Shown here: piece after piece, positions 1-6,902 of the stretch
Numbering within the stretch: position 1 is the first letter of the stretch
Layout: each line of letters opens with the position of its first letter
Assembly: GCA_029098205.1 (NCBI GenBank)
Contig: JAQXNW010000059.1
Span: forward strand, 1-9,374
Length of the DNA: 9,374 nucleotides
Direction: 5' to 3'
Source of the DNA: Eubacteriales bacterium
GTDB lineage: Bacteria; Bacillota; Clostridia; Peptostreptococcales; Anaerovoracaceae
Made by a program: the position numbers and the translations under genes
Notes under the pieces: generated by a model
Told to the model about the DNA's origin: nothing
The model's database searches: none
What the model saw: only the letters and a program-made list of their open reading frames with translations

Positions 1-67
1 CAATAATATATTTATCTAAAGCTTCGACAATTTCTTTCGGCTTTAAGTCCTGAATTTTATCAGCCAT
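1..67 (-). CDS. hslU: HslU (ClpY), ATPase subunit of HslUV protease, N-terminal fragment
   Basis: Only the first 22 codons lie in the window; the gene runs off the left edge. They read MADKIQDLKPKEIVEALDKY followed by II, which matches the HslU N-terminus (P-x-E-I-V-x-x-L-D-x-x-I-I). The ATG is at 67-65, with AGGAGA at 77-72 as ribosome binding site. HslU is a AAA+ unfoldase that forms hexameric rings capping the HslV peptidase and feeds it unfolded substrates in the cytoplasm. The position just downstream of hslV on the same strand supports the call. The 110-bp gap after hslV holds a candidate promoter, so hslU may be partly transcribed on its own. The Walker motifs lie outside the window. 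Confidence 0.88.
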   Translation of the reverse strand, partial: MADKIQDLKPKEIVEALDKYII

Positions 68-91
68 ACTATCTCCTACTAATACAATATT

Positions 92-119
92 ATTATATAC
101 CTATAATTCTCAGAAACAA
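92..119 (-). promoter_or_regulatory. Candidate sigma-A promoter for hslU
   Basis: On the minus strand a -35-like TTGTTT (119-114) is followed after 16 bp by a perfect TATAAT (97-92), about 25 bp before the hslU start. It lies in the AT-rich hslV-hslU gap. Such matches arise by chance in AT-rich DNA, but spacing and position fit. It would let hslU be transcribed separately from topA-hslV. Confidence 0.45.
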
Positions 120-177
120 ATGACTTTTTTACATTTTTCAAATAATTTCTATTTCTCTGAAAAATAATCATTCTATT

Positions 178-717
178 TTATAATTTTTCTACAACGATAT
201 GATCATTTGTATACACACAAATCGATGAAGCAATTTTTAATGACTCCCGAACGATTTCTTCCGCACTCATATCTGTATGGTTATATAACGCATTCGCTGC
301 GGAATATGCATAATTTCCGCCAGATCCGATCGCAACAAAACCATAATCCGGAGCGATGATTTCCCCATTTCCGGAAAGAACAAGAATCTCATTTCGATCC
401 GCTACAATCATAAGAGCTTCTAAACTCCGCATGCCTCGATCCGAACGCCAAAGCTGCGCCAAATCTACCGCAGCCTTTTTTAAATTACCAGAGTGCTCCT
501 CCAGCTTAGACTCAAATTTTTCAGTCAATGTAAACGCATCCGCAACAGAACCGGCAAATCCCGTGAGCACTTTGCCACCATAAATTTTTTTAACTTTTCG
601 AGCGCCATTTTTCATTATGGCAGTCTCTCCCATCGTTACCTGCCCGTCACCGCCGATCGCAATATCATTCTCTGATCTTCTGACCGCGCAAATAGTCGTT
701 GCATGAAACTGAACCAT
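178..717 (-). CDS. hslV: HslV (ClpQ), peptidase subunit of HslUV protease
   Basis: This is a 179-residue proteasome-beta-type threonine peptidase, the usual length for HslV. Family landmarks are ATTICAVRR (6-14), GDGQVT (23-28), the basic ARKVKK stretch (39-44), GFAGSVADAFTL (53-64), the WRSDR region (90-94) and GSGGNYA (131-137). HslV dodecamers degrade proteins unfolded by HslU, whose gene follows. The start at 717 has a strong ribosome binding site, AGGAGGAAG, at 729-721. The predicted nucleophile Thr7 sits behind the leader MVQFHA. The Bacillus homologue CodW/ClpQ shares FHATTI but is reported to use a serine exposed after Met removal; here residue 2 is Val. Activity therefore probably needs cleavage between Ala6 and Thr7. 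It lies 55 bp after topA on the same strand with no terminator seen between, so cotranscription is likely. Confidence 0.96.
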   Translation of the reverse strand: MVQFHATTICAVRRSENDIAIGGDGQVTMGETAIMKNGARKVKKIYGGKVLTGFAGSVADAFTLTEKFESKLEEHSGNLKKAAVDLAQLWRSDRGMRSLEALMIVADRNEILVLSGNGEIIAPDYGFVAIGSGGNYAYSAANALYNHTDMSAEEIVRESLKIASSICVYTNDHIVVEKL

Positions 718-772
718 TATCTTCCTCCTATCCGATGCTGTCTGTATCTAAATCACCTTATTAACTGCAGAA

Positions 773-2890
773 TCATTCTTTATAGTCACATTCTTTATTT
801 GAACATGCAAGCGTTGTATTCTTTCCTTTTTTCTCAACAAGAAGAGCACCGCACTTCGGACATTTTTTATTAACAGGCTTATTCCAATAGGACATATCAC
901 AGTCCGGATAGCCGCTGCATCCATAAAATATTCTTCCGCGGCGCGAACGCTTCTGAACAAGAGGCTTCCCGCATTTTGGACAGCTCACACCGATTTCTTT
1001 AATCAGCGGTTTTGTATTCTTACATTCCGGATAGCCGCTGCATGCAAGAAACTCTCCGTATCTTCCCGTTTTAATCACCATAGGACGTCCGCAGATTTCA
1101 CAGTTTACTCCTGCCGGCCGATCTTCGATTTCCACTTTCGGAATATTCTGCTCCGCCTTTTCTAATTCCTGATGAAAGGGACCATAAAAAGAACGAATAA
1201 CCTGCTTCCAATCGGCGCCTTTTATTTCTACATCGTCCAGTTTATCTTCCATTTCCGCGGTAAAGCCTGCATCCACTATATCCTTGAAATTTTCTTCCAT
1301 CATCCCGTCGACAATGAAACCAAGATCCGTGGGAATCAAAGTCTTTTTTTCTCTTTTGACATACTTTCGATCCAGAAGTGTAGAGACAATAGGCGCATAA
1401 GTACTAGGACGTCCTATATTCTTCGATTCCAATTCTTTAATCAAACTGGCTTCCGTATACCTTGAAGGCGGAAGAGTAAAGTTTTGTTCTCCTTCTGTTT
1501 TTTCAGAAGTCAGTTCCTCGCCCCTTTTCAATTCCGGAAGAAGCATATTCTCCGACTCTGTTACCTTATATACTTTCCGGTAACCATCGAACAGCAACCT
1601 AGAGCCTGATGCCCGAAATCCATAATCCCCGTTCTTAATCTGCACATGCATGCTGTCAAATTTCGCAGCGCTCATCTGACTCGCAATAAACCGATTCCAG
1701 ATAAGCTGATACAGCCGATACTGATCTCTGGAAAGCGCATCCTTAATCTGCTCCGGTTCCAGCGTCGAATCAGCAGGCCGAATGGCTTCATGTGCATCCT
1801 GAATATCTTTTTTCCGGTTGCTGAAAAAATTATTGCTCCAATATTCCGCACCAAAACGGTTTTTAATATATTCTTCTGCGGACGCTTTCGCTTCTTCGGA
1901 AATGCGAACCGAATCTGTACGAAGATACGTGATCAGTCCAGCAGTACCACGGCCAGGTATATCTACGCCTTCATAAAGCTGCTGTGCGATAGACATCGTC
2001 TTTCGTGTATTAAAGCCCAGACGTATTGAAGCTTCCTGCTGCAGCGTACTTGTTGTAAATGGAGGAAAAGGTTTCGTGTTTCGTTCTTTACGGACAATTT
2101 CCGAAATTATGAACTTTCCTTTTGAAAGATCTGAAAGAACATGGTCTTTCTCTTCGCATGTATGAACAGTGAATTTTTTTCCGTTTTTAGTGCCCAGTTT
2201 GGCAGAAAAATCCCATTCCTTATGAAATAGCGCTGTAATCGTCCAATATTCTTCCGGCACAAACGCCTGAATTTTCCGCTCCCGATCACATATGATTTTC
2301 AAAGCCGCTGACTGAACACGTCCTGCAGAAAGCCCACGGCGGATTTTACGCCAAAGAAGCGGACTGATCTGATATCCAACCAAACGGTCTAACACTCTTC
2401 TTGCCTGCTGAGCATCCACTAAATTCATATCAATGGCACGAGGATGCTTCATCGCTTCCTTCACAGTCGGCTTCGTAATTTCATTAAAAGTAACACGAAC
2501 CGAATCCTCAGGATTAATTCCCAACAAATTCGCAAGATGCCATGAAATCGCTTCTCCTTCTCGATCCGGGTCTGTTGCCAGATATACTTTTGAAGCTTTC
2601 TTTGCTTCTTTCTTCAGTTCTTTTATAATTTCACCTTTACCCCGAATCGAAATATATTCTGGCTCGAAGTCGTGATCAATATCTATACCAAGCTTACTTT
2701 TGGGAAGATCCCGAACATGTCCGACCGATGCGATTACGTGATAGCCGGACCCGAGAAACTTGCCGATCGTCTTAGCCTTTGACGGAGACTCTACGATAAC
2801 GAGTTTTTTCTTTCTTCCCGCAGATGCACTTGCCCCCCTTGCCATATTTGCAATAATCCTTTCTGCGACATCCGATCGTTTTTCGATCAT
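773..2890 (-). CDS. topA: DNA topoisomerase I (type IA)
   Basis: A 705-residue type IA topoisomerase that relaxes negatively supercoiled DNA by single-strand passage. The Toprim domain spans about 29-140, with the catalytic Glu in VIVESPSKAKTI (E34) and the metal-binding DPDREGE (107-113). The active-site tyrosine is in LITYLRTDS (Y322), followed by HEAIRP (367-372). Three C-terminal four-cysteine zinc ribbons follow: C597/C600/C617/C623, C637/C640/C658/C664 and C677/C680/C696/C701. Length and architecture are typical for Firmicutes. The start is not certain. ATG 2890 has a weak AGG site close by, while the in-frame ATG at 2845 (MARGASASAGRKKKLVIVES) is nearer the usual family start but has its best site, AAAGGA, about 12 bp away. 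A palindrome with a U-tract ends 20 bp before the first start, and a possible promoter lies just upstream of that. hslV follows. Confidence 0.98.
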   Translation of the reverse strand: MIEKRSDVAERIIANMARGASASAGRKKKLVIVESPSKAKTIGKFLGSGYHVIASVGHVRDLPKSKLGIDIDHDFEPEYISIRGKGEIIKELKKEAKKASKVYLATDPDREGEAISWHLANLLGINPEDSVRVTFNEITKPTVKEAMKHPRAIDMNLVDAQQARRVLDRLVGYQISPLLWRKIRRGLSAGRVQSAALKIICDRERKIQAFVPEEYWTITALFHKEWDFSAKLGTKNGKKFTVHTCEEKDHVLSDLSKGKFIISEIVRKERNTKPFPPFTTSTLQQEASIRLGFNTRKTMSIAQQLYEGVDIPGRGTAGLITYLRTDSVRISEEAKASAEEYIKNRFGAEYWSNNFFSNRKKDIQDAHEAIRPADSTLEPEQIKDALSRDQYRLYQLIWNRFIASQMSAAKFDSMHVQIKNGDYGFRASGSRLLFDGYRKVYKVTESENMLLPELKRGEELTSEKTEGEQNFTLPPSRYTEASLIKELESKNIGRPSTYAPIVSTLLDRKYVKREKKTLIPTDLGFIVDGMMEENFKDIVDAGFTAEMEDKLDDVEIKGADWKQVIRSFYGPFHQELEKAEQNIPKVEIEDRPAGVNCEICGRPMVIKTGRYGEFLACSGYPECKNTKPLIKEIGVSCPKCGKPLVQKRSRRGRIFYGCSGYPDCDMSYWNKPVNKKCPKCGALLVEKKGKNTTLACSNKECDYKE

Positions 2891-2909
2891 TTACCTATGA
2901 ACAAATACT

Positions 2910-2936
2910 AAAAAAACACTTTTGTACAAAAGTGTT
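2910..2936 (-). terminator. Perfect 22-bp palindrome plus U-tract: dprA terminator and/or topA operator
   Basis: Positions 2915-2936 are a perfect inverted repeat, AACACTTTTGT and its exact reverse complement, centred on GTAC. Read on the minus strand it runs directly into seven Ts (2916-2910), the form of an intrinsic terminator for the operon ending in dprA. The stem is AT-rich, so efficiency may be modest. It ends only 20 bp before the topA ATG and starts just after a candidate topA promoter, so it may also serve as operator or leader hairpin. UGAACA (2938-2933) could instead pair with UGUUCA (2903-2898) beside the topA ribosome binding site, which would exclude the terminator stem. Confidence 0.7.
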
Positions 2937-2945
2937 CAATCACAA

Positions 2946-2974
2946 TTATTACAACAAAACATAGAAAAATACAA
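2946..2974 (-). promoter_or_regulatory. Candidate topA promoter in the dprA-topA gap
   Basis: On the minus strand TTGTAT (2974-2969) and TAATAA (2951-2946) are separated by 17 bp. Transcription would begin near 2939, so the palindrome at 2936-2915 would form the first transcribed bases. The surrounding 172-bp gap (2891-3062) is AT-rich, so the match is moderate evidence only. Apart from this promoter and the palindrome I see nothing else in the gap. Confidence 0.4.
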
Positions 2975-3062
2975 TAGAAACATCGCTTTTTTCAAAAAAT
3001 ATACATAATTTCATCTTTTCGAATTCATATTCAGCGGATTCAAAGATTCCTTCATTTAAAAC

Positions 3063-3932
3063 TTATCCCTGCATCAAATTCAGAAATACGCGCCCGGAAC
3101 TTGTATATACGGCTCCTTTTAATTCCAGAATCGTAATCGTCTGTAGAATCGTTTCCGGAGAAATATTCGTGCTTTCCACGATATCCTCCGGAAGCATCTC
3201 TCCTCTGTCCCGAAGCAGAAAAAGGATTTTTCTTTCCATCGCACTGAATGTCTGTTCTGACGCGGAATTTCTATCATCAAAGGAAGTAATTCCAAGGGCT
3301 GAAAAAGGATCTCCGATAACTGTGACAATTTCAGCGCCATCCTGAATCAATTTATTTGTTCCTAAGCTCTGTTCACTTCCGATATTCCCGGGGACTGCAA
3401 AAACAGAACGGCCCTGCTCAGCAGCAAATTCTGCTGTTTTCAAAGCACCACTGTGAAAACCTGCCTCAACAACGACAACACCCTTCGAAATTCCGCTTAT
3501 GATTCGGTTTCTACGCGGAAACATGTATCTGCGCGGTTCGGTGCCGTCCGGATATTCGCTTAGCAGCAGTCCGGTTCTTGCGATTTCTGCCATAAGACTG
3601 CTATGCTCCTTTGGATAACAGCAGTCCAATCCATTTCCCATTACCGAAATGACCGTTCCTCCCGCATCCAGGCATGCTTTTTGAGCACAGGAATCTATGC
3701 CTCTGGCCAGCCCGCTTACAAGAACCGTATGATTCAGTGCCGCTCTCTTTCCGATTGCTCTTGCTATCCGAAGGCCATAAGGAGTACATTTTCTGCTTCC
3801 AACAACCGCCAAAGTATGACCTTGAAGAACCAAAAGATTCCCACGGTAATATAATGTCTTAGGCGGATCTTGGATTTCCTTCAGAAGTTCCGGATACCCG
3901 GAATCTTTAAAACGAACCATCTCTGTTTTCAT
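3063..3932 (-). CDS. dprA: DNA-processing protein DprA (Smf), RecA loader
   Basis: A 289-residue DprA that binds incoming single-stranded DNA and loads RecA during natural transformation; the protein is also widespread in bacteria not known to be transformable. The Rossmann-like core shows GSR (45-47), SGLARGID (73-80), YP (106-107), SEYP (125-128), FPRRNRIISG (138-147), VVEAGFHSGALKTA (154-167) and GTNKLI (191-196). A winged-helix C-terminal domain covers about 225-289. The N-terminal SAM/HhH domain of longer homologues is missing; the length resembles the short Bacillus and Streptococcus forms. The ATG overlaps the yifB stop as ATGA (3932-3929), and AGGAAGG lies upstream inside yifB, so translation is probably coupled. 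It is the last gene of the yraN-yifB-dprA block before the palindromic terminator. Confidence 0.97.
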   Translation of the reverse strand: MKTEMVRFKDSGYPELLKEIQDPPKTLYYRGNLLVLQGHTLAVVGSRKCTPYGLRIARAIGKRAALNHTVLVSGLARGIDSCAQKACLDAGGTVISVMGNGLDCCYPKEHSSLMAEIARTGLLLSEYPDGTEPRRYMFPRRNRIISGISKGVVVVEAGFHSGALKTAEFAAEQGRSVFAVPGNIGSEQSLGTNKLIQDGAEIVTVIGDPFSALGITSFDDRNSASEQTFSAMERKILFLLRDRGEMLPEDIVESTNISPETILQTITILELKGAVYTSSGRVFLNLMQG

Positions 3933-5479
3933 ATTTCAAACCTTCCTGCTTCTTTACGTTTTGATCTTTCGAAAATATCTTCACGATACCGGACAGCCTC
4001 TGCAAAATGACCGATTTTTACGTCATCACTTCCTTCTAAATCTGCAATCGTACGGGCAATTTTTCGAACTTTTTGAATACCTCTTGGATCCAAGCCCATT
4101 ATTTGATACGCATTTCTTAAGAATCCATCCGTCTCACCTTCAATCGGCACATATCGATCCAGCTCTTCATCCGACATATCTCCATTTAAATACTCTTTCA
4201 TATGGAAACGTTTTTCCTGCATTGCTCTGGCAGCCAAGAGCAGCTTCTTCATTTCGTCACTTCCCAGGCCCGGCTTTTCATGCCATTTATCATAAGAAAC
4301 CGGCGGAAGCGAAATCGTAATATCCATTCGATCCAGAATAGCTCCGGAAATTTTCGCCCTGTAATGTGCCAGTTCACCGTCTGTACATGTGCAGACATGA
4401 TTCGGATCACCATAATATCCGCATTTACATGGATTTGAAGCAAATACAGAAAAAAAACGCGCCGGAAAACGATATGTCTCCCCGTAGCGGACAAATTCGA
4501 TTTCCTTCCGTTCCAGCGGAGTGCGAAGAGAATCCAGTACACGTCCAGAGAATTCACAAACTTCATCAAGAAATAGAACGCCTGAATCGGCAAGAGAAAT
4601 TTCACCGGGCATCGGATGAAGTCCGCCGCCAAGAAGAGCTGCGGCTGTTGAATTCGTGCCCGGTGCACGAACCGGCCTCTCAGAGATCACCTGATTCAGC
4701 CCTAATTTTCCGGCAGCAGACCAGATAATCGACGCGCGAAGAATTTCTTTTTCCGTCATGGGAGGAAGAATCGACGGAATTCTTTCAGCAAGCATTGTTT
4801 TCCCCGCGGAGGGATTTCCAATCATAAAAATACCGTGTCCGCCAGCGGCAGCAACTAGGATTGCCCGCTTTGCAGTCTCCTGACCCCGCACATCACGAAA
4901 GTCTTTCTTTTCACAGACAATTTCTTTTCTAACAGGAACATATGCCTTTTTCTGAGGGAGAATTTTCTGCATCCCGGAAAAATGAAGTACTAACTGAGAG
5001 AGACTGGATGCCGGAAACAATGTAATCTGGTTAAGTAAAGACGCTTGTGCCAGATTATCTTCCGGAAGAAACAGTTTTTTTATTCCATACTTCTCCATAG
5101 AAGCAGCAATTGCCAAAGCTCCACCAACCTGTTTTACCCTGCCGTCCAGAGATAATTCCCCAATGATGCAGCATCCAAAAAGTTTATTCGGTTCAATCTG
5201 GCCGCTTGACGCGAGAATAGATAACGCAATGGCTGCATCAAAATGACTTCCACGCTTCCAGATACCCGCAGGCGCCATGTTTACAGTAATCCTGCCCATC
5301 GGAAACTCCAGTCCGGAAAAATGAAGAGCCGACCGAATCCGTTCTTTTGCCTCATTGACAGATTTATCCGCCAGTCCGACAATCTGGAACATCGGCAGTC
5401 CCTTATCGATAGTTGTTTCTACTGTTACAGGTATCGCTTCCATACCATGCAGCACTGCAGTCATAACTTCAGCAAACAT
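3929..5479 (-). CDS. comM: YifB/ComM family Mg-chelatase-like AAA+ ATPase
   Basis: A 516-residue protein with the full ComM layout. The N-terminal Lon-protease-fold domain (about 1-170) includes FQIVGLADKSVNEAKERIRS (31-50) and GRITVNMAPA (62-71). The AAA+ domain (about 190-390) has Walker A GNPSAGKT (221-228), Walker B GVLFLDEV (300-307), SNPCKCGYYGD (348-358) and CTC (363-365), whose cysteines may bind metal. The Mg_chelatase C-terminal region (about 410-506) contains ARTIADLEGS (475-484). ComM is known in Gram-negative bacteria as a hexameric helicase that promotes branch migration during natural transformation. GGGGGA upstream of ATG 5479 is the ribosome binding site. The protein is divergent: Walker A lacks the usual GPPG, the RxPHH segment is replaced by RAPGTN (271-276), and FDLPIA reads FDAAIA (80-85). 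The ATPase core still looks intact. It sits between yraN and dprA in one operon. Confidence 0.95.
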   Translation of the reverse strand: MFAEVMTAVLHGMEAIPVTVETTIDKGLPMFQIVGLADKSVNEAKERIRSALHFSGLEFPMGRITVNMAPAGIWKRGSHFDAAIALSILASSGQIEPNKLFGCCIIGELSLDGRVKQVGGALAIAASMEKYGIKKLFLPEDNLAQASLLNQITLFPASSLSQLVLHFSGMQKILPQKKAYVPVRKEIVCEKKDFRDVRGQETAKRAILVAAAGGHGIFMIGNPSAGKTMLAERIPSILPPMTEKEILRASIIWSAAGKLGLNQVISERPVRAPGTNSTAAALLGGGLHPMPGEISLADSGVLFLDEVCEFSGRVLDSLRTPLERKEIEFVRYGETYRFPARFFSVFASNPCKCGYYGDPNHVCTCTDGELAHYRAKISGAILDRMDITISLPPVSYDKWHEKPGLGSDEMKKLLLAARAMQEKRFHMKEYLNGDMSDEELDRYVPIEGETDGFLRNAYQIMGLDPRGIQKVRKIARTIADLEGSDDVKIGHFAEAVRYREDIFERSKRKEAGRFEI

Positions 5480-5491
5480 ATATTCCCCCTC

Positions 5492-5505
5492 TTCGATGCA
5501 TCGAA
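5492..5505. repeat. 14-bp perfect palindrome upstream of the yifB ribosome binding site
   Basis: TTCGATGCATCGAA is exactly self-complementary and lies in the 71-bp yraN-yifB gap, a few bases before the GGGGGA ribosome binding site of yifB. As RNA it could form a five-base-pair stem with a four-base loop, too small to be a terminator. It could be a protein-binding site or chance; only one copy is seen in the window. Confidence 0.4.
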
Positions 5506-5550
5506 AAACCGATCACTGTATCGGAAGCTTCATCTTTCAGAAAGCATTTT

Positions 5551-5883
5551 TCAAAAGGCATTTTCAATCTGCTGAATTGTAATGCCAAAGACTTGAAACG
5601 ATATATTGAAAGTATCCACTCTTCTAATTTTTTGATAGTACTCCGCAATTCTTCGAATTCTTAACTGTTTCTGCCTGCAGACAGCTTCCTCAGGAGTTCC
5701 GAAATCCGTTAATGAACGAGTTTTTACTTCAACAAAAAATATCGTATCGTTTTTGTGACAAATCAGATCTATTTCTCCAATCGGACAGCGAAAATTCCGT
5801 TCGACTATTTCATAACCTTCTGCATAGAGAACAGCCGCAGCAAGATTTTCACCTAATTCACCCAGCAGCTTTCGATCATTCAA
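5551..5883 (-). CDS. yraN: YraN family (UPF0102) PD-(D/E)XK nuclease-fold protein
   Basis: A 110-residue member of UPF0102. GELGENLAAAVL (8-19), NFRCPIGEIDLIC (30-42) and FFVEVKTRS (49-57) are the family hallmarks. GEIDLI plus VEVKTR give the restriction-endonuclease-like metal site, E37, D39, E52 and K54. The C-terminus IENAF is also typical. The segment after about residue 85 is shorter and less conserved than usual, with TFNISF (91-96) where RFDV is common. The family role is not established; genomic linkage to yifB and dprA, as here, suggests DNA processing. It is the first gene after the promoter at 5945-5917. AAAGGAG about 10 bp before ATG 5883 is the ribosome binding site. The start at MNDRKLLGELGE matches the family. 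Confidence 0.93.
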   Translation of the reverse strand: MNDRKLLGELGENLAAAVLYAEGYEIVERNFRCPIGEIDLICHKNDTIFFVEVKTRSLTDFGTPEEAVCRQKQLRIRRIAEYYQKIRRVDTFNISFQVFGITIQQIENAF

Positions 5884-5916
5884 AATTTTTCTCCTTTCTG
5901 CTCCGTCTTTATACTT

Positions 5917-5945
5917 AATTTACCGTTTTTACCATATAATGTCAA
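5917..5945 (-). promoter_or_regulatory. Sigma-A promoter of the yraN-yifB-dprA operon
   Basis: On the minus strand a perfect TTGACA (5945-5940) is followed after exactly 17 bp by TAAATT (5922-5917). It begins 11 bp after the terminator that closes the upstream hydrolase operon. Transcription would start near 5910, giving a leader of about 27 bases before yraN. Confidence 0.8.
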
Positions 5946-5955
5946 TTCCAACATC

Positions 5956-5988
5956 AAAAAAAGACGCCTTCGAAATGAAGACACCTTT
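5956..5988 (-). terminator. Intrinsic terminator after the HAD phosphatase gene
   Basis: In minus-strand RNA, GGUGUCUUC (5985-5977) pairs with GAAGGCGUC (5971-5963) over nine pairs including three G-U wobbles. The loop is AUUUC, and flanking As pair with the start of a seven-U run (5962-5956). The plus-strand transcript would have A-C mismatches at the wobble positions, so the signal is one-directional. It separates the MBL-HAD transcript from the yraN promoter. The other bases of 5884-6045 show nothing beyond the yraN promoter and ribosome binding site. Confidence 0.85.
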
Positions 5989-6045
5989 ATGCTGGCTATA
6001 TACCTGTTTTCAATCAACAAAATATACGAAAACGTTTTTACATTA

Positions 6046-6888
6046 TTATAATACCTGATGAAGCGCGAACCGCTCAACCGCCTTTGCCACTCCATCACGG
6101 TCATTGGTATCTGTCACAAAATCCGCAATGGATTTCATGCTCTCTGTTCCGTTTTCCATGACAACGCCAATTCCTGCGAGACGGATCATCTTCTCGTCAT
6201 TCGGACTGTCCCCGCATGCCATAAGTTCTTCACGATGAATGCCAAGCTTCTGCATCAGATATCGAAGCGCCTCTGCTTTGCTCGTAGTTTTCCCCCCGAT
6301 TTCCAGGCAATGCCGTTCCGATGATGTCACCGTAATATCCGGAATCTGAAGAAGAGCCTTCTTCACTCTCAGTCTCTCCTCTTGGCTTTCAAATGTGATG
6401 CTTACATTCTCGATATGCGTCGATTCCTTCTGAAGAACATCATAAACATCTTTGACCGGACGGCGAGACCATAGAATGTACTGGACATTACGCGTGTTGG
6501 ATCCATGGAGGCGAAGCTCATCGAGTACGGACACGTCTGCGTATGCCTTCCCATCCGCAAAAACCTCTACCGGATCATCAAACCGGCGAAGGACTGCCTC
6601 AATCTTAGAAACAGACTCCTCTTCAATATAATTTGTATATATTTTTTCATTCTGCGGGAATTCTGTAATAACAGCCCCATTCGAATTGATCATATATTGA
6701 ATTCCATCGAATTCTAAAATTGCATCCGGAAGAGCGCTGAAAACTCTGCCTGTCGATATAACAACCTGAATTCCCTGATCCTGAGCCTTCTTAAGCGCGC
6801 TTTTCGTTCTGGGAGAAAGGCTTTTATCGGTCCTGAGCGTCGTATTGTCAAGATCCAGAGCAATCATACGAATATTTTGTTTCTCCAT
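6046..6888 (-). CDS. Cof-type HAD-IIB family phosphatase
   Basis: A 280-residue haloacid-dehalogenase phosphatase of the Cof/YidA type. Residues from ATG 6888: motif I ALDLDNTTL (nucleophile D12, acid/base D14), motif II STGR (45-48), motif III lysine K204 in TTSKAEAL, and motif IV GDSPND (226-231, D227 and D231), followed by AGIGVVMENG. The large C2 cap between motifs II and III fits HAD-IIB. Relatives dephosphorylate sugar phosphates, flavin or cofactor phosphates; the substrate cannot be told from sequence. Motif I has DNTT instead of the common DGTL. The start is uncertain. ATG 6888 has only a poor ribosome binding site, whereas TTG 6900, three bases past the MBL stop, has AAAGG at 6913-6909 with 8-bp spacing and adds four residues. 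A longer reading from TTG 6945 would overlap the MBL gene and is unlikely. Confidence 0.92.
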   Translation of the reverse strand: MEKQNIRMIALDLDNTTLRTDKSLSPRTKSALKKAQDQGIQVVISTGRVFSALPDAILEFDGIQYMINSNGAVITEFPQNEKIYTNYIEEESVSKIEAVLRRFDDPVEVFADGKAYADVSVLDELRLHGSNTRNVQYILWSRRPVKDVYDVLQKESTHIENVSITFESQEERLRVKKALLQIPDITVTSSERHCLEIGGKTTSKAEALRYLMQKLGIHREELMACGDSPNDEKMIRLAGIGVVMENGTESMKSIADFVTDTNDRDGVAKAVERFALHQVL

Positions 6889-6902
6889 TTCTTCTATCAA
6901 TT

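Noticed and set aside
748..960. Minus-strand 70-residue reading frame across the topA 3' end.
   Set aside because: It overlaps the topA zinc-ribbon region in another frame and resembles no known protein; a shadow of topA.
2915..2938. LexA/DinR (SOS) box in the dprA-topA palindrome.
   Set aside because: The Gram-positive box needs GAAC and GTTC separated by four bases; here GAAC is followed by a much longer interval, so the match fails.
4249..4728. Long reading frames of 120-139 residues on both strands inside yifB.
   Set aside because: They lie wholly within the conserved AAA+ coding region, lack ribosome binding sites and show no recognisable domain; shadows of yifB.
6020..6045. AAAACGTTTT palindrome just after the HAD stop as a terminator.
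   Set aside because: The 10-bp AT-rich repeat has no loop and no following U-tract; the real terminator lies at 5988-5956.
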